A stretch of 64,000 bases of DNA from UBA2336 sp036787955 (lineage in GTDB: Bacteria > Bacteroidota > Bacteroidia > Cytophagales > Cyclobacteriaceae): contig DAIQOI010000002.1 of assembly GCA_036787955.1 (NCBI GenBank), positions 248,001 to 312,000 of the forward strand. The letters run 5' to 3'. Below the pieces are notes generated by a model. It worked only from the letters and a program-made list of their open reading frames with translations, was not told where the DNA came from and did no database searches. The position numbers and the translations under genes were made by a program. Below, in pieces: positions 8,899 to 17,786 of this stretch. How positions within the stretch are numbered: position 1 is the stretch's first letter; each line of letters starts with the position of its first letter.

Positions 8899-9942
8899 AT
8901 GGTAAAAGAGAATCCGACTTTTGATCTTGCTTACAAACCAGATGGCCTGAGCGTGGTCATCCCGAACTACAACGGGGTTGAATTATTCAAAAAAACACTC
9001 AAACCATTGCTCACAGCCCTGAACAACACAGGCCTGCCGTGGGAAACAATTGTTGTAGATGATTGCTCAACGGACAATTCAATCTCATTCCTCTGGCACA
9101 ATTATCCGTGGATAAAAGTGCTGACGAATGAACAAAACCTGGGTTTTTCAAAAACCATCAACAAAGGAATTTTTGCGGCAAAATACGATTTGATTTTGCT
9201 GCTAAACAGCGATATTATCGTTGCTCCGGATTATTTCAGCGGGCTGTTTAAATATTTCAGCGATCCGAAAACGTTTGGTGTGGGCGGAAGAATCATCGGC
9301 TGGGATGATGATTTTATACAGGATGCAGCCCGACTCCCCTCCTTCCAGCTTTGTAAACTGAAAATTAACCAACATTACATAGTTAAAAATTCTGACCAAA
9401 AACCAGTGCTTACTTTATATCTGTCTGGATCCAGCGCCCTGGTAAACCGAAAAAAATTAGTTGAACTGGGTGGGTTCAGTGATATATTCTCTCCTTTTTA
9501 TGCCGAAGACCTCGACCTTTCGGTGCGGGCCTGGCGGAAAGGATGGCATTGCTACTATGCACATGAGGCCATATGCCGCCACAAAACCTCTGCTTCAATA
9601 AAGTCGAAGGAAAGGAAAAAGTATATAGATAAGATTTACTTCAGGAATAAAATGTTTTTTCATGCCGTCCACCTGTCCGCTTTCGAATTTTCAATTTACA
9701 TGATACAAATTACGATGGAATCGTTTTTAAAAATTCTTCTGCTGCGGCCTGTTCTGCTGCAGTCGCTCCTGTTGTTTGTTAAAGAAAGACATAAATGGAT
9801 AGCTGCAAGAAAATATTTTAATGAAAAAATTTCCGGACACGAAGTAAGGTTAACTTTGCGGCAGGTGGTTAAGAACATCCGTAAATCGGTCAATAAACGC
9901 GCGATTATCACGTTCCGAACCGGCCAGTTATCTTCTCAATAA
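8899..9942 (+). CDS. Family 2 glycosyltransferase
   Basis: A 347-residue inverting GT-A glycosyltransferase, likely acting on cell-surface glycan at the inner membrane. Visible features are LSVVIPNYNG at the N-terminus, VVDDCSTDNS, LLLNSDI (the DxD-equivalent NSD) and GGFSDIFSPFYAEDLDLSVRAWRKGW, the acceptor-site ED motif typical of rhamnosyltransferase-like GT2 enzymes. A hydrophobic stretch near residue 270-300 could anchor it. I chose ATG 8899 because the open frame before it overlaps the CPBP gene and lacks family sequence. It overlaps the next gene by one base. Confidence 0.9.
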   Translation: MVKENPTFDLAYKPDGLSVVIPNYNGVELFKKTLKPLLTALNNTGLPWETIVVDDCSTDNSISFLWHNYPWIKVLTNEQNLGFSKTINKGIFAAKYDLILLLNSDIIVAPDYFSGLFKYFSDPKTFGVGGRIIGWDDDFIQDAARLPSFQLCKLKINQHYIVKNSDQKPVLTLYLSGSSALVNRKKLVELGGFSDIFSPFYAEDLDLSVRAWRKGWHCYYAHEAICRHKTSASIKSKERKKYIDKIYFRNKMFFHAVHLSAFEFSIYMIQITMESFLKILLLRPVLLQSLLLFVKERHKWIAARKYFNEKISGHEVRLTLRQVVKNIRKSVNKRAIITFRTGQLSSQ

Positions 9943-10751
9943 TGAACCAGCCAGTTAGTTACACCATCATTTTCAGGGCCTGCGATAAAATTGTCGCTGT
10001 TAATAACAACCCGCGCCCCTTCGGGCTTTCTAAAACCGACCTGGTGAAAATTTGCTTTCTGAGTTTATACAAAGCATTGAACGGGTTTCCCCACCGCATA
10101 ATTGTTCTGGGCGACAACCTTTCCGATACGTTGATCAGCTTCTTCAGCAAGTATCCGGTCGAGTTGCATCAGGGAACATTTGGAAATGACAACTCCATAC
10201 GTAAAGCGCTTGATATTGCACATTCCATACCCGATGATCAGTGGGTTTACCTGTGCGAAGACGATTATCTCCATATCCCGGATTCATTCCGGAAGATCAC
10301 TACCTTTATACAGGAAGCCCCCCTGCTGTGCCGTGGCGGGTTCAAACTTTATAACCCATCCTCATGGATCGACCTCCTATCAAAAGATCTTTTTGTATTT
10401 CCGGCCGATTATCCTGACCGGTATGTTGCAAAATTCCGTAAACACTCCCTGCTGCTCGTATCTTCCGATTCGCATTGGCGGCAGGTAAGCCATATTACCT
10501 TTACTTTTCTCACAAAATCTTCTACCTTGAAAAAGTACTCCACACTGTTATACCGGTGCAGCAAAGGAGCAAACGACAGAAAATTGAGCCGGAAGCTTTT
10601 CGGCCGTTTTGCTTATGGCTGGCTGAGTCCCGCAATCTGTTTTTCGCCCCTTCCGGGATTATCTTCGCACATGCACCGGGACACGATGACACCACTGGTA
10701 AACTGGGGAAATCTGGTAAAATCTTATCAGCAGGAAATTTCCGGAACATGA
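9942..10751 (+). CDS. Glycosyltransferase-like protein of uncertain family
   Basis: A 269-residue soluble protein that I cannot place firmly. It begins with an isoleucine-rich strand (YTIIFRACDK), then HRIIVLGDN, a central WVYLCEDDYLH (an EDD motif like the GT-A metal site), and a C-terminal LSSHMHRDTMTPLVNW containing a possible active-site histidine pair. These features suggest a GT-A fold transferase. It is stitched into the glycan operon by a one-base overlap upstream and an ATGA overlap downstream with the FkbM methyltransferase. A similar domain order occurs in uncharacterised capsule-type clusters. Confidence 0.65.
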   Translation: MNQPVSYTIIFRACDKIVAVNNNPRPFGLSKTDLVKICFLSLYKALNGFPHRIIVLGDNLSDTLISFFSKYPVELHQGTFGNDNSIRKALDIAHSIPDDQWVYLCEDDYLHIPDSFRKITTFIQEAPLLCRGGFKLYNPSSWIDLLSKDLFVFPADYPDRYVAKFRKHSLLLVSSDSHWRQVSHITFTFLTKSSTLKKYSTLLYRCSKGANDRKLSRKLFGRFAYGWLSPAICFSPLPGLSSHMHRDTMTPLVNWGNLVKSYQQEISGT

Positions 10752-11596
10752 GCTTAAAGCGTTTTTTTAATTTGGGCAAACTCCCCGTTGAGGTAAGGAA
10801 GGCGGTTATCCGTTATTATCTCACCAAACCGTTCGGTAAAACTTCGGATCCGTACCTGCTCACCGCCAAGAATCTGCTAAAGCTAACTGAACACATGCCA
10901 CACCTGAAAATAGCAGCGTTCAGTGAAAAGGAATTGCTGCTCACCTCATCGGCAACGCAATTCTATGCCCGGCCCTATCCCAGCAGCGACATCCTGACCC
11001 TGAAAGAAGTATGGGGGCAAAAAGAGTATGAACCCTGTATAGAACTTCTTTCCAAACTAAAAATACATAACCCGCTCGTAGTAGATATTGGAAGCAATGT
11101 GGGTTACAGCATTCTTTACTTTGCCAAAAACTTATCAGGAGCTAAGTTTATTGCTGTAGAACCCGACCCGGAAAACTTCAGGCAGCTTAAAAAAAACATG
11201 CAGGCAAATAACCTGAATGCTGTGCAACTGATACAGGGCGCCTGGTACACAAAAAATTGCAGACTGAGCATCAGCACCGATTACCGTGGAGGCACCAACG
11301 CAAGCTATTATGTTGCAGAAAAGGAAGATGGCCCAATACAGGGATATACTCTGCCGGAGTTATTAAACGGCAATACATCAGGCATCGACCTGCTTAAAAT
11401 TGATATTGAAGGAACCGAAAGTTTGCTGCTGGAAGATGAAAACAAAGCCAGGGACATTTTAAATACCGTGCGAGTGGTAGCTGTCGAGATTCACGATGAC
11501 AAAGCTAACCGCACTCAAATCATGAAGAACCTTCGGGTGCTCGGATTTAATTACTTCGATCAGGGCAACACCACATTTGCATACAGAGGCCGGTAG
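10748..11596 (+). CDS. FkbM family methyltransferase
   Basis: A 282-residue SAM-dependent methyltransferase, probably O-methylating a sugar in the glycan made by the neighbouring transferases. Motif I is VVDIGSNVGYS near residue 118, followed by FIAVEPDPENF (acidic end of strand 2), LLKIDIEGTE (family-typical DIEGxE) and VVAVEIHD. The start is ATG 10748, which overlaps the previous stop as ATGA. The open frame reaches further upstream, but that part is in another gene's frame. It is the last plus-strand gene of the cluster and runs to within one base of a converging gene, with no terminator visible. Confidence 0.88.
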   Translation: MSLKRFFNLGKLPVEVRKAVIRYYLTKPFGKTSDPYLLTAKNLLKLTEHMPHLKIAAFSEKELLLTSSATQFYARPYPSSDILTLKEVWGQKEYEPCIELLSKLKIHNPLVVDIGSNVGYSILYFAKNLSGAKFIAVEPDPENFRQLKKNMQANNLNAVQLIQGAWYTKNCRLSISTDYRGGTNASYYVAEKEDGPIQGYTLPELLNGNTSGIDLLKIDIEGTESLLLEDENKARDILNTVRVVAVEIHDDKANRTQIMKNLRVLGFNYFDQGNTTFAYRGR

Positions 11597-11597
11597 T

Positions 11598-12464
11598 TCA
11601 AATCAATTTATAATTTCGGTATTCAAAGGGATGCCAGCCTGTATATTTGGCCACCATTCTTTTAAACCGGTCCTTAAATGATGCATATTGCAGGGAAAGG
11701 TCTGGGTGAAACTCCCAGTTTTTTCTTGCTATTCGGTTATGCATAACAGCCGGATGTGTACCCTCAAAAAGCCGCAACGGTTCATTAAACGACTCATAGG
11801 AAAAACCGGGCGCAGCAGCACTTTCGGCATGATCGTTTCCATAAAGTTTTGCGCTGGCCAGCCGCTTGTTGCGCATGGCCTGCGGTTCGCGTACGTAGCC
11901 ATAATGATAAATCCACGCATCAATAAGCTTTACCCTTAGTTTATGGTTGGGAAGCTTACGGAAACCCTGGGCATCGCGATAGGAAAAAATATCTTTCCGG
12001 TTGCGAACGATTCGTATTTCTCTCCGGTACCAGGAGTGTTTAAGGCCTACATAATCGTACGAACCAAAGAAGTGAAGATAATTGAACAATAATCCTTCTA
12101 CTTCAGGATGATGGAGCCACCTTTCCATTTCTTGTTTTACCACAGGCAGATACTTTTCGTGTAAGGCCTCATCGCCCTGAATATAAAAAGCCCAGTCATA
12201 ATCTGCAGGGATAGCGCGAAAGGCCTTATTGGTTTCATCGGCAAATACCCGGCCACCCGTCCTGAGCCTGTCGTCCCACACCGTTTCAATAATTTCAATC
12301 TTATCAGGTGCAATGCCGCTGGCTACCTCCAGCGTATTATCGTCTGATTTACCGACCGCAAGAATAAATTTATCGCATACCGGCAACACCGACTGGATGG
12401 CTTCGACAAAAGGGTAATCAAATTTTACACCGTTGCGAACAAAAGAAAATCCGCACACTTTCAT
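11598..12464 (-). CDS. Family 2 glycosyltransferase
   Basis: A 288-residue GT2-type transferase. It starts CGFSFVRNGVKFDYPFVEAI, then DKFILAVGKSDDNT (donor-binding strand), DYDWAFYIQGDEALHEKY (the D-x-D like QGDE motif) and HPAVMHNRIARK. It lacks a membrane anchor, so it is likely peripheral at the inner membrane. It sits between the FkbM gene (converging) and the GT4 gene, with an 11-base gap to the latter on the same strand, so it is probably the last gene of the ppa-GT4-GT2 unit. Acceptor and sugar are unknown. Confidence 0.85.
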   Translation of the reverse strand: MKVCGFSFVRNGVKFDYPFVEAIQSVLPVCDKFILAVGKSDDNTLEVASGIAPDKIEIIETVWDDRLRTGGRVFADETNKAFRAIPADYDWAFYIQGDEALHEKYLPVVKQEMERWLHHPEVEGLLFNYLHFFGSYDYVGLKHSWYRREIRIVRNRKDIFSYRDAQGFRKLPNHKLRVKLIDAWIYHYGYVREPQAMRNKRLASAKLYGNDHAESAAAPGFSYESFNEPLRLFEGTHPAVMHNRIARKNWEFHPDLSLQYASFKDRFKRMVAKYTGWHPFEYRNYKLI

Positions 12465-12475
12465 ATCTTAAAAAT

Positions 12476-13600
12476 TTAAAACAAACTTGTATAAACGCCC
12501 ATCATATCACGGGCAATTACTTCGGGCCTGAATTGCTGCACATAGTTCAGCGAAGCTGCAGAAAGTTCAGCGCGCAGTTTTGAATCCGAAAGAAGCTTTA
12601 GGATTGCCTCGGCCCAGGATTGAGGATGTACGGGGGAAGCATACAGGCTGTGAGGGCCACCCGCCTCGGAAAAGCATGAACCCGTAGATGTAATAACAGG
12701 AACCCCGGACCAGATTGCCTCAATAACAGGAATGCCGAAACCTTCGAACAAAGAAGGATACAGAAAGACGTCTGCCGCCTGGTAAATAGCCGGCAGATCC
12801 GGAAAAGGCAAATTGTCGATTATATGTATAAACGATGCCACGTGCAGTTGCCTGGCCCGGTCAAGCACTTCATCTGCGTAAGCTGTTTTCCTGCCTACAA
12901 TTACAAGTGGTATGCGTAAATTTTCCGGAATCTGAGCCAATGCCTCGATCACTGTTTTAATGTTTTTGCGCCTTTCAATTGTACCTACGTTCAGCAAATA
13001 CCTGGAAGGCAGGTTGTATTTTTTCCGAATTTCCGAAAGCCCCTCCTCCGGAATTTTTTCCATAAACCGGGGATGGCACCCCTGGTATACAACGGTAATT
13101 TTTTCGGAAGGAACACCTAAAAAATCATGGATATCTTGCGCAGTCTGGTGGCTGATGGCCACAATGCGATGGGCCCGCTGACAAGCACTTTTAACTTTCT
13201 GTTTGTAGATGGCCACATCTACCTTTTTGTAATATTCCGGATAGCGATAAAATATCAAATCATGGACTGTTACAACTTTTTTAACCTTGTCAGGCAACCC
13301 ATAAGGTAACTCATGGCTTAACCCGTGAAAAATATCTAACCGCCTGGCTGATTTGGTTAACGACAAGGTGAAGGAACGCCACACCGGATGCACAAAGCGG
13401 CCTAAGCCGCCTGGTGTTACCACTTTATAGGTGCCGGAAGCGAATTCACTTGTATCCGGATGCCATCTGACTGCGGGGGCAAACAATACATATTCATGCT
13501 CGGGAAAGTTCTTTCCAAGGGCACGTACAAGAAAGCGGCTGTAATTGCCAAGGCCAGTATAATTCTGAAACAAGCGTTTGGCATCAAACCCGATAATCAT
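12476..13600 (-). CDS. Family 4 glycosyltransferase (GT-B)
   Basis: A 374-residue retaining GT-B enzyme. The N-terminal domain carries IGFDAKRLFQNYTGLGNYSRFLV, the nucleotide-sugar acceptor loop typical of mannosyltransferase-like GT4 proteins. The C-terminal domain has YLLNVGTIERRKN, a VIVGRK strand, and SLFEGFGIPVIEAIWSGVPVI, the E-x7-E donor-binding motif. I chose ATG 13600 because it gives a canonical start and an ATGA overlap with the ppa stop. A longer frame with a start at 13663 would overlap ppa by 67 bases. Confidence 0.9.
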   Translation of the reverse strand: MIIGFDAKRLFQNYTGLGNYSRFLVRALGKNFPEHEYVLFAPAVRWHPDTSEFASGTYKVVTPGGLGRFVHPVWRSFTLSLTKSARRLDIFHGLSHELPYGLPDKVKKVVTVHDLIFYRYPEYYKKVDVAIYKQKVKSACQRAHRIVAISHQTAQDIHDFLGVPSEKITVVYQGCHPRFMEKIPEEGLSEIRKKYNLPSRYLLNVGTIERRKNIKTVIEALAQIPENLRIPLVIVGRKTAYADEVLDRARQLHVASFIHIIDNLPFPDLPAIYQAADVFLYPSLFEGFGIPVIEAIWSGVPVITSTGSCFSEAGGPHSLYASPVHPQSWAEAILKLLSDSKLRAELSAASLNYVQQFRPEVIARDMMGVYTSLF

Positions 13601-14145
13601 GTGGCCGAATTTCGGGGAAAAGTCTTTTGGTACAAAACCATACTGTTGCGCACAACGTTGCATGCTGCATCTGCAGAAAGAAATTCGTTAACAACAACAC
13701 TTTTGCGCTCCAGGGTCTTGTAATTTTCAAAAAAGTGTTTCAGCTCCGAATGAAAATACTCAGGCAAATGATGGACGTCTTGAATATGGTTTACACTGGC
13801 ATCCTGTTCAGCCACAGCTATTATTTTATCATCGTTTTCTCCGCGATCAACCATGCGCATCAATCCAATAACCCGGCAGGGAATAATGCACAATGGCACA
13901 ACGGATACCTGCGTGAGCACCACAATATCCAGCGGATCATTATCTTCACCCAGGGTTTGGGGTATAAATCCGTAATTCAACGGATAGTACATAGAGGCAT
14001 AAATTACCCGATCCAGTTTAATCAGGCCACTTTCCTTGTCAACTTCGTATTTGGCACGCGACCCACGCGGTATTTCAATAATCGCGTTGAGCTGCTGTGG
14101 CGGGTTTTTACCGGTTGATACCTCATGCCAGGGATGCAGTACCAT
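13597..14145 (-). CDS. ppa: Inorganic pyrophosphatase (family I)
   Basis: Ppa hydrolyses pyrophosphate in the cytoplasm and so pulls biosynthetic reactions forward, including nucleotide-sugar formation. The 182-residue protein shows the family I signature: EIPRGSRAKYEV, YPLNYGFIPQT, and GEDNDPLDIVVL with the metal-binding aspartates. Length matches bacterial soluble enzymes (about 175 residues). The 4-base overlap with the downstream GT4 gene suggests co-translation. Pyrophosphate removal and glycan assembly are therefore linked in expression here, which I infer from layout only. Confidence 0.96.
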   Translation of the reverse strand: MVLHPWHEVSTGKNPPQQLNAIIEIPRGSRAKYEVDKESGLIKLDRVIYASMYYPLNYGFIPQTLGEDNDPLDIVVLTQVSVVPLCIIPCRVIGLMRMVDRGENDDKIIAVAEQDASVNHIQDVHHLPEYFHSELKHFFENYKTLERKSVVVNEFLSADAACNVVRNSMVLYQKTFPRNSAT

Positions 14146-14155
14146 AATTCAGAAT

Positions 14156-14198
14156 TCAGGACTCAAAGTAACAATTAATTACGAACTTTGAGCCCTGA
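14156..14198. repeat. Inverted repeat between ppa and the efflux adaptor gene
   Basis: The arms TCAGGACTCAAAGT (14156-14169) and ACTTTGAGCCCTGA (14185-14198) pair over 14 positions with one mismatch around a 15-base AT-rich loop. No U-tract follows on either side, so it is a weak terminator candidate. A TTACTTTG sequence on the minus strand, inside the repeat, could instead be the -7 element for ppa (start 14145). Confidence 0.45.
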
Positions 14199-14210
14199 GA
14201 TTCGCGTTGA

Positions 14211-15578
14211 TTATTCCGATTTGATTTCCGGCTTCTTGTCTTTTTTCGGTTCAGCTTTCCGTATTTTGTCACCGTCTTTCAAGCGCTTGGACACAACAAG
14301 GAAGGGCCCGGTTACTACCTCGGTGCTGTCGCTGATACCCGAGGTAATTTCAATGAAATCATAATCGCTTATACCGGTCTTTACTTCAACCATTTTGGCC
14401 ACTCCGTTTTCATGAACAAAAACTACCACCTTGTTCTCTTCTTTTCTGGCCGGTGGTGAAGTTGAGGTTGTTGTGGCCGGTACCCCCTGCATCTGCAGGT
14501 TATCGCCTGATCGTGTGGTAACGGCTGCCAACGGAACAGCCAGTACATTTTCCTTACGGTTGGTAAGAATTTCCACACTGGCTGTCATACCCGGACGAAA
14601 AGGGTACTTTTTTCCTTCTTTAATTAGAGCTTTGTAAGAATCTTCCAGCAGTAAAATGCGTACTTCAAATTCCGTGATGGCATCTGCCGATACTTTTTCT
14701 TTCGCGGTGTTGGCAATGTGGGTAACTATTCCTTTGAATTTTTTACCGGTGTTGGCATAGGCATCCACGTCAACAATGGCCGAATCACCAATATGTACCC
14801 GGACGATGTCATTTTCGTTGACGTTTACACGCACTTCCATCTTACTCAGATCGGCAATGCGCATCATCTCAGTTCCCTGCATCTGTACCGTACCTACTAC
14901 CCGTTCACCTTTCTTAACGCTGAGTTTAGACACAATACCATCCATGGGTGCCACAACACTGGTAAGCCGTACATTTTCACGGGCTTCGCGAACTGTAGCT
15001 TCGCTGCTGCGCACAATAAATTTGGCGGCTTCTACCTGCTGGCGGGCCGACTTCAGGTCGTTCTCAGCCACCTTAAAATTTTGTTCAGCCAGTTGCCATT
15101 CGGCCTCCGATATCACTTTTTCTTTCCAAAGTTTTTGTTGGCGCTCAAATTCCTGTTTGGCGCGTGTAAAGGTAGCTTCGGCTCGTGCCAGCGCGGCCTC
15201 GGCTGCTACCAGGTTGGCACGCTGCTGATTCAGCGAAGCCTCTGCCCTTTCGAGCTGCGAAAGCCAGGTGTCGGGACGGATCTTAACCAGCAACTGCCCA
15301 CGAACCACCGAGTCCCCATCCTCAACCAGCAACTCCCGTATTTCGCCCGACACTTCCGGAGCCAGCTTTACTTCCGTTACCGGCTGCACGGTGCCGGAAG
15401 CGCTCACCTTTTCTACAATGGTAACCCTTGAGGCCCTGGCCAGCTCAACTTCTATATCGCGGGGCTTGCCAATCCAGCCTGCCGATCTGCCAACGATCAA
15501 CACAATCAGCAACAGCACCACAATGCCTATCAAATAATACAAAAGCTTATTACCCGATTTCTTTCTTGTTTTAGCCAT
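14211..15578 (-). CDS. Efflux periplasmic adaptor subunit (HlyD/MacA type)
   Basis: A 455-residue membrane-fusion protein that would bridge an inner-membrane pump and a TolC channel. It has a basic N-terminus, one membrane anchor (YYLIGIVVLLLIVLIVG, residues 14-31) and a lipoyl half-motif (VSGEIRELLVEDGDSVVRGQLLVKI). A long coiled-coil hairpin follows (residues about 95-205, rich in A/E/Q/R), then the second lipoyl half (VVAPMDGIVSKLSV) and beta-barrel domains. The tail is lysine-rich. It lies 30 bases downstream of the tolC homologue on the same strand. No pump permease is next to it. Confidence 0.9.
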   Translation of the reverse strand: MAKTRKKSGNKLLYYLIGIVVLLLIVLIVGRSAGWIGKPRDIEVELARASRVTIVEKVSASGTVQPVTEVKLAPEVSGEIRELLVEDGDSVVRGQLLVKIRPDTWLSQLERAEASLNQQRANLVAAEAALARAEATFTRAKQEFERQQKLWKEKVISEAEWQLAEQNFKVAENDLKSARQQVEAAKFIVRSSEATVREARENVRLTSVVAPMDGIVSKLSVKKGERVVGTVQMQGTEMMRIADLSKMEVRVNVNENDIVRVHIGDSAIVDVDAYANTGKKFKGIVTHIANTAKEKVSADAITEFEVRILLLEDSYKALIKEGKKYPFRPGMTASVEILTNRKENVLAVPLAAVTTRSGDNLQMQGVPATTTSTSPPARKEENKVVVFVHENGVAKMVEVKTGISDYDFIEITSGISDSTEVVTGPFLVVSKRLKDGDKIRKAEPKKDKKPEIKSE

Positions 15579-15608
15579 AGTTGTTCGTTCTGAAAAATTT
15601 TGGGTTTG

Positions 15609-17042
15609 TTAAAATTCCAGGGGTAGTCCCTGATAAAAATCCAGTACCTTTTTCCGGAAGATGAAGTCGTATTTAGCACGGAGTAAATCCGATTGAGCCT
15701 GGTATAAATCATTCTCTGCCACCTGGTATTCGACATAATTGGCCGCACCCAGTTCAAAGCGTTGTTTGGTCATGCGGTAGGCTTCATCGCGCGCCTGAAC
15801 CTGCTTTCGTGCCGATTCGTACGTCTTGGCTGCAGCTACCGCATCGTTGTAAGCGGTTTCAACCGACTGACGGAGGCGGTTTTCAGTTTCTGTAAAGCTG
15901 ATATCGGCCAGTTCTCGACTAATCGCTGCCCTTTGCACTGCAGCACGTGCTGCAAAACCATTGAATATGGGAATGGTAAGGTTAAACCCCAATCCTTTGC
16001 CCAGGTTAGTGCGAAACTGTTCCTCATAGTCGATGGTACGAAAAGAAAGTTGAGGAACAATGCGATCGGTAAACACCAGCTCAGCCGGGTTGCTTTGTAA
16101 GTAGCCGATTTGAGTAGGAACAACCGTAGTACCTTCCACCACTGATTCCTTGCGGGCCGTGGAATACAACGTAGTTATATTGGCATTTAAACTGATACGC
16201 GGATAATAATTACCACGTGCCGAACGCAAGGCAAACATCGCGCTGCGCTGACGGGATCGCGCGGCCTGTATTTCTGGCATCTGCAACATGGCTATCTCAA
16301 ATATTTCCTCAGCCGACTTATTGATTGACGGGTCGGTATCCAAATCAGCCGGAACATCGGCCACTTCCAGGGGCTGTGAAGCCGGTAGCTGCAAGGCCTG
16401 TTTTAATTGCAGCAAGGAAAGGTTGTACGCATTCTCGCGCTGCACCACGTTCAGTTCATTGGTAGCCAGTTGGGCCTCAAGGTTAAGCACATTGCCCAGG
16501 GGTACTGCACCCGCCTGTGCCAGTCTGCGCGTACGCTCAAGCTGTTCGCGGGTAGAAGCTACCTGAAGCTCGGCTACTCGCTTTAACTCCTTGTTGAATA
16601 CTACATTGAGGTATTGTGTTATTACGCTAAGTATAACATCATTTCGTGCCCTTATCAGGTCGTGATTGAGAGCTTCCAGTTCAGCTTCGTTTTGTTTCAT
16701 GGCATAAAACAACCGAAAGCCGTTCCACAGCAACCACGAGCTACTGATGCTGGCGTTGATGGAATTAATCCGATCTTCCACAAACAGGTTACTGGCCGGG
16801 TCAATGGTGCGCCCCCAGTTCCAGCCATAGTTTGTTGATGCATTCAGATTAGGAAGCATAACCATTTTCGACTGGAGGTAGTTGACCTCCCCTCCGCGCA
16901 CACCATAAGCACCTCTTTTAACGGTAAGATTGCTGCTCACAGCATAATCAATCAGCTCACGCAAAGTCCACACCTTTCGTGCTTCCTGCGCCCACAAGTT
17001 TGTTCCGATTAACAGAAGTAAAGGAAATAGTCGTTTCATCAT
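15609..17042 (-). CDS. TolC family outer membrane protein
   Basis: A 477-residue outer-membrane efflux channel. It has an N-terminal signal peptide (KRLFPLLLLIGTNLWAQ, cut after AQ) followed by two halves of long alpha-helical coiled coil interspersed with beta strands, the duplicated OEP architecture. Each half carries the family's alanine-rich heptads (for example LERTRRLAQAGAVPLGNVLNLEAQL and its counterpart RYELGAANYVEYQVAENDL, quoted in part). Start ATG 17042; a second ATG follows directly. Only three bases separate it from the sdaAB stop. Confidence 0.92.
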   Translation of the reverse strand: MMKRLFPLLLLIGTNLWAQEARKVWTLRELIDYAVSSNLTVKRGAYGVRGGEVNYLQSKMVMLPNLNASTNYGWNWGRTIDPASNLFVEDRINSINASISSSWLLWNGFRLFYAMKQNEAELEALNHDLIRARNDVILSVITQYLNVVFNKELKRVAELQVASTREQLERTRRLAQAGAVPLGNVLNLEAQLATNELNVVQRENAYNLSLLQLKQALQLPASQPLEVADVPADLDTDPSINKSAEEIFEIAMLQMPEIQAARSRQRSAMFALRSARGNYYPRISLNANITTLYSTARKESVVEGTTVVPTQIGYLQSNPAELVFTDRIVPQLSFRTIDYEEQFRTNLGKGLGFNLTIPIFNGFAARAAVQRAAISRELADISFTETENRLRQSVETAYNDAVAAAKTYESARKQVQARDEAYRMTKQRFELGAANYVEYQVAENDLYQAQSDLLRAKYDFIFRKKVLDFYQGLPLEF

Positions 17043-17045
17043 AAT

Positions 17046-17720
17046 TCAATCTACGTTAGGCAAATACACTACTTCGCGCACCCATGACAGGCTGCGCAGG
17101 TATTCCAGTGTAACCGGCTTAATACCGGAGTCCATTTCAAAAACAAGGCAGGCCAGGTCGTGCTTGCCTTTGCGGGTAACCGACATGGTAGCTATGTTGC
17201 AGTCATCATGCGCCAGCACGCTGGCAATAAATGCCACGCTTCCCTTCACATCATCCGCATAGATGATCAAGGTATGCAGACTGGCACTGAAGTCGGCTTT
17301 GAAGCCGTTTACTTCCGCAATGTTTATTAAGCCTCCTCCCCTGCTTTCGCCCAGCACTTCAAGGGTTTTATCGCCACGTTTCAACTTGATACGGATGGTG
17401 TTGGGATGGTAGGTAGATGCATTGGCCACCGATCGGAAGGTGTATGAAAGACCCGCATCTTTGGCCAGGTTCAGCGCATCTTTGATTCTTTTATCATCCG
17501 TTTTAAAATCCAGCAAGCCTCCAATCACGGCACGGTCGCTGCCGTGTCCTTCATAGGTGCGGGCAAACGAATTGTAAAAAATAATGTCGGCCTGCTCGGG
17601 TATGCCGCCCAGCAGTTTCATGGCGGTGCGTCCAATCCTTACCACTCCAGCGGTATGCGAACTGGACGGACCTATCATTACAGGCCCAATCATGTCAAAC
17701 ACGCTGCTTTTTTCGTGCAT
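17046..17720 (-). CDS. sdaAB: L-serine ammonia-lyase, iron-sulfur dependent, beta subunit
   Basis: The beta chain of the two-subunit serine dehydratase that turns L-serine into pyruvate and ammonia. The 224-residue protein has the beta-subunit signature FDMIGPVMIGPSSSHTAG near the N-terminus and an ACT domain at the C-terminus (LIIYADDVKGSVAFIASVLA). The [4Fe-4S] cysteines belong to the alpha subunit, which is not in this window. It precedes the tolC homologue by three bases, so the two may share a transcript though their roles appear unrelated. Confidence 0.92.
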   Translation of the reverse strand: MHEKSSVFDMIGPVMIGPSSSHTAGVVRIGRTAMKLLGGIPEQADIIFYNSFARTYEGHGSDRAVIGGLLDFKTDDKRIKDALNLAKDAGLSYTFRSVANASTYHPNTIRIKLKRGDKTLEVLGESRGGGLINIAEVNGFKADFSASLHTLIIYADDVKGSVAFIASVLAHDDCNIATMSVTRKGKHDLACLVFEMDSGIKPVTLEYLRSLSWVREVVYLPNVD

Positions 17721-17786
17721 ATTCCAGACGCCTTCATTTGTCGCACAACCCGGGGTTGTGTTACAACAGCTGGTAACAAAGTTTAT

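Noticed and set aside
14718..15431. Long plus-strand frame of 237 codons inside the efflux adaptor gene
   Set aside because: It is antisense to a well-supported family gene; its composition is a mirror of the adaptor's repetitive coiled coil.
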